From assembly GCF_014639235.1 (NCBI RefSeq), contig NZ_BMFU01000005.1, forward strand, positions 149,189 to 213,188: a stretch of DNA of 64,000 nt, written 5' to 3'. This stretch comes from Paenibacillus silvae (GTDB lineage Bacteria; Bacillota; Bacilli; Paenibacillales; Paenibacillaceae). This document shows, piece after piece, positions 59,266 to 64,000 of this stretch (positions are counted from its first letter, which is position 1; the number at the start of each line of letters is the position of its first letter). The notes beneath the pieces were generated by a model. It was given only the letters and a program-made list of their open reading frames with translations. It was not told the DNA's origin and ran no database searches. The position numbers and the translations under genes were made by a program.

Positions 59266-59283
59266 TTGTTCAGGTGTGAACAA
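59266..59283. promoter_or_regulatory. Inverted repeat upstream of sdhC
   Basis: TTGTTCA-GGTG-TGAACAA, a perfect 7-bp inverted repeat, next to TTGTG-T-CACAA (59285-59295). The outer TTGT...ACAA resembles a Rex-type operator, but the inner bases differ. It lies about 105-122 bp before sdhC, within the 328-bp gap to the divergent LysR gene. A second palindrome ACCTATAGGT lies at about 59354. Confidence 0.4.
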
Positions 59284-59489
59284 CTTGTGTCACAATTCAT
59301 GTTACTCCTTTTTTTCTTATAAGGGAATTGCAATATAATTATTAAATGTTATAACCTATAGGTATAAGCTCTAAACAACCGACTTAAAGGCTATACAATC
59401 TTAAAACAACGAGTGTAAAAGCCTTACAATAAAACAAAAAATGAATCAAGGGCAAGAATCACACTCACGAAGAAGAGAGGTTTGTGTTC

Positions 59490-60413
59490 ATGTTCGAAGA
59501 ATTAAACGCATTTGCCGCGGTTGTAGAGCAGTCCAGCCTGAACCGCGCTTCCAAATTACTGAACCTGTCCCAGCCCGCACTCTCCCGTAAAATCTCCAAG
59601 CTGGAGGATGAACTGGGGGTATCCCTCTTTCACCGCCGGGGCAAACGGCTGGAATTAACAAGTGTAGGTCAGCTCGCATACACCTTCGCCGTGGAACAGA
59701 AACAACAGCAGCAGAAATTTCTCACCATGCTATCTCAATATAAAGATGAAGAACAGAGCATTATTACACTCGGCGCCAGCCTGACGACTCTTCAGACGAC
59801 TCTGCCTCCGCTGGTCAACGCTTTTATGGAGAAGCATCCCCATGCCGAATTGAAGCTGTTAACAGGCAAAACGCATGAGATCGTTTCTTTTGTGCGTGAT
59901 AAAAAAGCCGATGTCGGCATCGTTGCCTCCTCCATCAGTGAAGCAGGGCTGAACTGTGTGCCTCTGTTTGATGATCATCTGGAACTGGTCGTGCCCCTGA
60001 CGCACCCGCTGGCGGGCAAAGAAGCCGGGATGGAGCATTTGCAGGATCTGCCGATGATTACGTTCTCCAAGGGAACATGGTACCGCAAGTTGACCGATGA
60101 TCTGTTTCAGCGCTGCACCGTGATGCCTGACATTCGCATGGAGATCGACTCCTTTGAGGCGATTATCCGCCTGTTGCCAACCTGTAAGGCCGCTGCCCTG
60201 CTGCCCAAATCCTACCTTCGTCCGCAGCTGCTGGCTGACAATGATCTGGCCGCCGTGCATTTGCCACAGCTCAGGCAGACCCGAAGAACAACCTGCATGA
60301 TTTACGGGGAAAAGGAGGACCTCAGCGAAACCTCCAGACAGTGGGTCCGGGAGACAGCTGCATTTTTTACCACAAAAGCGCCATTGCCCTCACGGAGAAC
60401 AACAGCGCCTTGA
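59490..60413 (+). CDS. LysR-family regulator divergent from sdhCAB
   Basis: 307 aa from ATG 59490 with AGAGG 9 nt upstream. The HTH reads QSSLNRASKLLNLSQPALSR, then KISKLEDELG. The effector domain includes SIITLGASLTTLQTTLPPLV and ADVGIVASSIS. It may control sdhCAB or central metabolism, as the CcpC-type LysR proteins do, but this is only inferred from divergent placement. Confidence 0.88.
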   Translation: MFEELNAFAAVVEQSSLNRASKLLNLSQPALSRKISKLEDELGVSLFHRRGKRLELTSVGQLAYTFAVEQKQQQQKFLTMLSQYKDEEQSIITLGASLTTLQTTLPPLVNAFMEKHPHAELKLLTGKTHEIVSFVRDKKADVGIVASSISEAGLNCVPLFDDHLELVVPLTHPLAGKEAGMEHLQDLPMITFSKGTWYRKLTDDLFQRCTVMPDIRMEIDSFEAIIRLLPTCKAAALLPKSYLRPQLLADNDLAAVHLPQLRQTRRTTCMIYGEKEDLSETSRQWVRETAAFFTTKAPLPSRRTTAP

Positions 60414-60421
60414 TGAAAAGA

Positions 60422-60467
60422 AGAGAACACACGGGGGATGCCATAGTCCCCCGCCTGTTCAGCTCTC
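60422..60467. terminator. Hairpin between convergent LysR and potassium-uptake genes
   Basis: GAACA..GGGGGA-TGCCATAG-TCCCCC..TGTTC with outer AGAG/CTCT. No T-run. It overlaps the last codons of the ktr gene, so it is likely a convergent-gene terminator. Confidence 0.5.
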
Positions 60468-61130
60468 CTGACTAATGACCTCTTCCTCAAACCGGTCGAT
60501 ATCATCATTATTGCCAATAATGACCATAATATCCCCCATTTGCAATGAATCCATCGCTGTCGGAGCAATGATAACGCCAGCTTCCTTTTGCAGAGCTACG
60601 ATGCTGCAGTTAAATCGTACCCTGGCGTTAAGAGTGGACAGTGTTTTATTGTGCAGACAGGCAGGTACCTTCATCTCCACAATGCTGTAATCATTGGACA
60701 ATTCGATGTAATCCAGCAGGTTGGGTGTCACCAGCTGGTGAGCGACCCGGATGCCCATATCCCGTTCCGGGTACACAACGCGGTCAATGCCCAGCTTGTC
60801 GAGCGCCCGTCCGTGCAGAACAGAGATGGCTTTAGCCACAACCGTTTTGACTCCCAGTTCCTTGAGCAGGATGGCGGTAAGGATACTCGTCTGGATATCG
60901 TCACCAATGGCAACGATGCCGCAGTCAAAATTACGAATGCCCAAAGAGCGCAGTACTTCCTCATCCGTCGCATCCGCAACGACTGCGTGAGTGACCAGAT
61001 CACTCATGTCTTCGACAAGCTCTTCATTTTTATCAATACCAAGCACCTCGTAACCGAGCTCCATCAACTCCTGCGCCAGACTGGAGCCGAAGCGCCCAAG
61101 TCCAATCACCGCAAACTGCTGTTTTTTCAT
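60459..61130 (-). CDS. ktrA: Potassium uptake regulatory subunit KtrA/KtrC type (RCK)
   Basis: 223 aa. The N-terminal RCK Rossmann domain starts FAVIGLGRFGSSLAQELMEL, binds nucleotide via GIDKNEELVEDM, and continues with VVADATDEEVLRSLGI. The C-terminal TrkA-C domain (about 140-223) ends in VIIAPTAMDSLQMGDIMVII. It gates the Ktr ion channel protein encoded upstream; family members bind ATP/ADP, and the C-domain can bind c-di-AMP. Confidence 0.9.
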   Translation of the reverse strand: MKKQQFAVIGLGRFGSSLAQELMELGYEVLGIDKNEELVEDMSDLVTHAVVADATDEEVLRSLGIRNFDCGIVAIGDDIQTSILTAILLKELGVKTVVAKAISVLHGRALDKLGIDRVVYPERDMGIRVAHQLVTPNLLDYIELSNDYSIVEMKVPACLHNKTLSTLNARVRFNCSIVALQKEAGVIIAPTAMDSLQMGDIMVIIGNNDDIDRFEEEVISQES

Positions 61131-61290
61131 CGTTCTTCACGAACCCTTCTATCCAAATAATCATCAAGCAACCCCATCATCAGTAACCAACCTAATAACC
61201 TTATCGTCATCCATCAACATAACTAATCCTTTTCGATCAACCTAGATTCTCATCTATTAGCCTGATCCTCATGCATCAGTCTATTCATTA

Positions 61291-62631
61291 TTAACCAATA
61301 ATCATCTTGCCTTCGGGATACCTGTACAGCTCTTTTTTGTTTTTCTGCCCCAGAGCGTACGCCAGCGTAATTGGTCCAAGTCGTCCTGCGAACATCGTAA
61401 AACAGATCATTAGCTTGCCAAAGGTGGTCAGCTTCAGCGTAAGCCCGAGAGAAAGTCCTACAGTCCCGAAAGCGGACGTGGTTTCAAATAAAATCATCAA
61501 AAAGTTACTGTCCTCTGTTGTACTCAGCACCATCGTAACCGTAATAATAAATAACAGTGCCAGCAGTGTAATGGTGAGTGCCTTGAAAATGCGTTCCTGC
61601 ACAAGCCGATACCGGAAAAAAACGATATCTTCCCTCCCCCGCATCATCGCAATGACGGCCCCTGCCATAATCAGAAAAGTGGTAGTTTTGATGCCGCCCC
61701 CGGTCGATCCTGGAGACGCGCCGATAAACATCAGAATAATCATAAAAAATTGCGTGGCCTGCCGCAGCCCGGCAATGTCCACCGTATTCGCTCCGGCTGT
61801 GCGCGGTGTTACCGATTGGAAGAACGAGCCGAGTATTTTACCGCCCCAGTTCAGACCGCCCAGCGTTCGCGGGTTGCTGAATTCAAATACAAAGATAACC
61901 AGGGCCCCAAACACAATTAGCAAAGTCGTCATCAGCAGAACCACTTTGGAATGCAGCGACAGCTTCTTTGTCTTGTGATAATCCACCAGATCGGAGAGCA
62001 CCACAAAACCGATACCGCCGGAAACAATCAGAAACATAGCGGTAAAATTGACAAACGGATCGTAGACATACCCGGTCAGACTGCGAAAATCACCGAACAT
62101 GTCGAACCCGGCATTGTTAAACATCGAGATGGCATGCCAGTATCCATAATAAATCGCCCGGCCAATCGGCATATCCAATGACCAGCGTAAGGCAAACAAA
62201 GTACCGCAGATCCCCTCCAGAATAAGCGAGTAAATGACTACCTTGCGAATCAGCCGCACAATGCCCTCCATCGTGCTTTGGTTCATCGCTTCCTGCAAAA
62301 TCAACCGTTCTTTCAGTGATATTTTCCGTTTGAATGCAATCGCCACCAGCGTTGACATCGTCATGAAGCCGAGACCGCCAATCTGTATCAGAATAGCAAT
62401 AATCACCTGTCCCAGCACTGAAAAATAGGTTCCTGTATCAACAACTACCAGCCCTGTTACACAAACAGCCGACGTTGCCGTAAAGAGCGCATCAATAAAG
62501 GCCAGACTTTCCCCGTTGCGGCTGGAAACCGGCAGCATGAGCAGCAGCGTGCCGAGCATAATAATGCTGGCAAATCCTAATACCAGAATACGGGGTGGCG
62601 ATAATCGCATCCATTGAACATTCACTTTCAC
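61291..62631 (-). CDS. ktrB: Potassium uptake channel subunit KtrB/KtrD type
   Basis: 446 aa from the GTG at 62631, a choice based on alignment with known KtrB starts; a GAGGTGG lies about 12 nt upstream. The frame is open to 62763, but the extra 44 residues do not look like a KtrB N-terminus. Four P-loop repeats carry the selectivity glycines: SAVCVTGLVV, MFNNAGFDMF, TPRTAGANTV and SAFGTVGLSL. It is a sodium-coupled K+ transporter with the RCK subunit encoded 160 bp downstream on the same strand. No ydaO-type riboswitch is recognisable upstream. Confidence 0.88.
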   Translation of the reverse strand: MKVNVQWMRLSPPRILVLGFASIIMLGTLLLMLPVSSRNGESLAFIDALFTATSAVCVTGLVVVDTGTYFSVLGQVIIAILIQIGGLGFMTMSTLVAIAFKRKISLKERLILQEAMNQSTMEGIVRLIRKVVIYSLILEGICGTLFALRWSLDMPIGRAIYYGYWHAISMFNNAGFDMFGDFRSLTGYVYDPFVNFTAMFLIVSGGIGFVVLSDLVDYHKTKKLSLHSKVVLLMTTLLIVFGALVIFVFEFSNPRTLGGLNWGGKILGSFFQSVTPRTAGANTVDIAGLRQATQFFMIILMFIGASPGSTGGGIKTTTFLIMAGAVIAMMRGREDIVFFRYRLVQERIFKALTITLLALLFIITVTMVLSTTEDSNFLMILFETTSAFGTVGLSLGLTLKLTTFGKLMICFTMFAGRLGPITLAYALGQKNKKELYRYPEGKMIIG

Positions 62632-62711
62632 TTTAGTATCAACCCACCTCTGCACAAATAAAAAATAAACTCCATTCGGTGGAGCACATGTATGAAATAT
62701 AAACGGGCAAC

Positions 62712-62794
62712 ATATCATTTGAATTGGTACACGCAACACATCATTTAAATCGGTATATATCAAATAAAATTGTTATATATCATCGGAATCGGCA
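62712..62794. repeat. Three imperfect direct repeats upstream of ktrB
   Basis: ATATCATTTGAATTGGTA (62712-62729), ACATCATTTAAATCGGTA (62738-62755) and ATATCATCGGAATCGGCA (62777-62794), spaced 26 and 39 bp, multiples of 13. Candidate operator sites or slippage products in the ktrB leader. Confidence 0.4.
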
Positions 62795-63136
62795 TCTAAC
62801 CTGTTCATATCTCTTTGCCTTCCAAGAGATATGATTCGTCCTCTATTGTTCTATTCGTTCCCTTGTTCGACCCGAGACATGCGGATTCCAGCATATTGCT
62901 TCAAAATTATACGCGCTGCAGGCCATGCAGACAAAACGATTTTTGTGTAAATACCTTCGAATTTGACCAAAACGGCAAAAACCCGCATATCGGGACAACT
63001 GAATCGAAGTGTTTCGATCATTTTCATTCATTTTCAAAGTTTTGCACCCGTTTTCGTTATGTCATTGGCATTGGGCACTGGCCCTGTGCTATCTTTACAT
63101 TAATATGGAATTGAATATAAGGAGGAACTTGCTTTT
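62795..63136. other. Intergenic between divergent ktrB and membrane-protein genes
   Basis: About 340 bp. AGGAGG for the plus-strand gene lies at about 63120. No gene, clear riboswitch or strong promoter was identified. Confidence 0.4.
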
Positions 63137-64000
63137 ATGAATCCCTTAGGGCAGCCTTTGCAGTTCAAGGCTAACTTCATGCGTTTGGGGTTGCTTGCGG
63201 TGATTGGCCTGATTTTATTTTTTGTGTTTCAGATCTTCCCTGCAACCTCTTCACAAACGACAGAAATTTCGTCTGCAGCCTACATCAGCAAGGAGCAAGC
63301 AGTACAAGCGGCACGATCATTCGCAGCGTCGGTGGATGACTATACACTGCCAAGCAGCGCCAATAGACCTCTTGTAACCTATCAGACCCATTCTGATATT
63401 TACGGATACATGGCGAAGACCAAGCAGCTCGATACCTATAATAAGCAGTGGGAAAAAACCTACCCTTATGATGTGTATCGCGTGCGCTTGATAGATCAGG
63501 ACAAAGGCGGTTACCTTAACGTTGACGTACATATGAAAACCGGAAAGGTGGTCGCGTTCAAACATGTGCTGCCTTCCTCCATGTATACAGCCATTGAATC
63601 CCAACAGGAACAGGGCATACCCACCACCTCGGAATCGGTTGCAGAAGGCCACATGCCTCTGAACGAGAAGGAAACTCTTGCCGCTGGAATCCTGAAAGAA
63701 TTCGGTTATGATGTGCCAGCGCTTCAACTGGATACACGAGATGGCGAACCGGGTCTGAAGTACACCGATGCGAGTAAAACAATCGGAGATTCCAGGCTGG
63801 AGCTGAAGTTTACGTTTGAAAATGGTGCCGTACGTTCCTTTGATCCCGGATTCTCGGTACCGAAGGCACATACGGATTATGTGAAGGACCAGACCCAACT
63901 TGCGAACTGGTTAACCTACGGTGGTTACGCCTTTTTGACATTTGTGCTCGGGGTGCTTGCTATCATCTACAGCATTCTGGCTCGTGCGAACACGTCGTTC
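63137..64000 (+). CDS. Membrane protein, N-terminal part only (3' end outside window)
   Basis: ATG 63137 with AGGAGG 11 nt upstream. Of 288 visible codons, residues 15-35 form a first membrane helix (MRLGLLAVIGLILFFVFQIF). An extracytoplasmic part of about 220 residues follows, with repeated PepSY-like sequence (SKEQAVQAARSFAASVDDY) and many Tyr. A second helix begins near residue 262 (YGGYAFLTFVLGVLAIIYSI). This start resembles Paenibacillus CPBP-type intramembrane proteases, but the defining domain is beyond the edge, so no function is assigned. Confidence 0.7.
   Translation, partial: MNPLGQPLQFKANFMRLGLLAVIGLILFFVFQIFPATSSQTTEISSAAYISKEQAVQAARSFAASVDDYTLPSSANRPLVTYQTHSDIYGYMAKTKQLDTYNKQWEKTYPYDVYRVRLIDQDKGGYLNVDVHMKTGKVVAFKHVLPSSMYTAIESQQEQGIPTTSESVAEGHMPLNEKETLAAGILKEFGYDVPALQLDTRDGEPGLKYTDASKTIGDSRLELKFTFENGAVRSFDPGFSVPKAHTDYVKDQTQLANWLTYGGYAFLTFVLGVLAIIYSILARANTSF

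Noticed and set aside
62764..63136. Possible c-di-AMP (ydaO-type) riboswitch before ktrB
   Set aside because: I looked for its conserved GGGGAACC-like segments on the minus strand and did not find them.

Overview
The window looks like chromosomal DNA of a Paenibacillus-type endospore-forming Firmicute. The reasons are strong AGGAGG-type ribosome sites, frequent GTG/TTG starts, roughly 50% GC, spore-associated families (YheC/YheD ATP-grasp, YjcZ-type small protein, SpsI-like nucleotidyltransferase), a thermolysin-type protease and a giant decapeptide-repeat surface protein with a SWIA-type tail. I saw no rRNA, tRNA, CRISPR array, prophage or transposase gene.

Layout. (1) 1-12.4 kb, minus strand: a Zur-controlled zinc regulon. 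A complete opine-metallophore locus in the Staphylococcus order cntKLM-ABCDF-E is followed by a second CntE-like MFS protein and a truncated COG0523 (CobW/YciC-like) GTPase. Near-identical Zur boxes lie just downstream of sigma-A-type promoters in front of cntK and of the GTPase. By the published residue rules the CntM here predicts a staphylopine-type product. (2) 12.6-21.2 kb, minus strand: a probable organosulfur uptake and salvage cluster (flavin monooxygenase, dipeptide-type ABC importer, SsuE-like FMN reductase, LysR regulator, M20 deacylase), with a shared AAACC...ATAGGAA motif ahead of three units. (3) 21.6-23.0 kb: an AT-rich orphan pair, a secreted protein and a lipoprotein. (4) 23.5-30.4 kb, minus strand: a glycosylation cluster (four GT2-type transferases, one GT-D transferase, one SpsI-like nucleotidyltransferase), most members with very basic N-terminal tails. 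It sits beside a secreted thermolysin-like protease (plus strand), a 1579-residue decapeptide-repeat protein and a YheC/YheD spore-coat protein. I read this as a machinery that builds and glycosylates a spore-surface filament, which is inference. (5) 39-55 kb: housekeeping and regulation: phosphatidylserine decarboxylase, AraC and MocR regulators, PNPOx-like protein, aminotransferase, YjcZ-like peptide, EcsAB-type ABC exporter, DEAD-box helicase, SDR, CheX, LysR with HisJ-type phosphatase, GNAT and two metallophosphoesterases. (6) 55.4-60.4 kb: sdhCAB with a divergent LysR gene. (7) 60.5-62.6 kb: a Ktr potassium-uptake pair. (8) At the right edge, the 5' end of a membrane protein.

A foldback, MITE-like repeat (about 180-195 bp with terminal inverted repeats) occurs as two full and three partial copies. 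Full copies lie inside the cnt operon (cntM/cntA gap) and inside the sdh operon (sdhA/sdhB gap). Protein families were recognised by eye from translated sequence; no database search was run.
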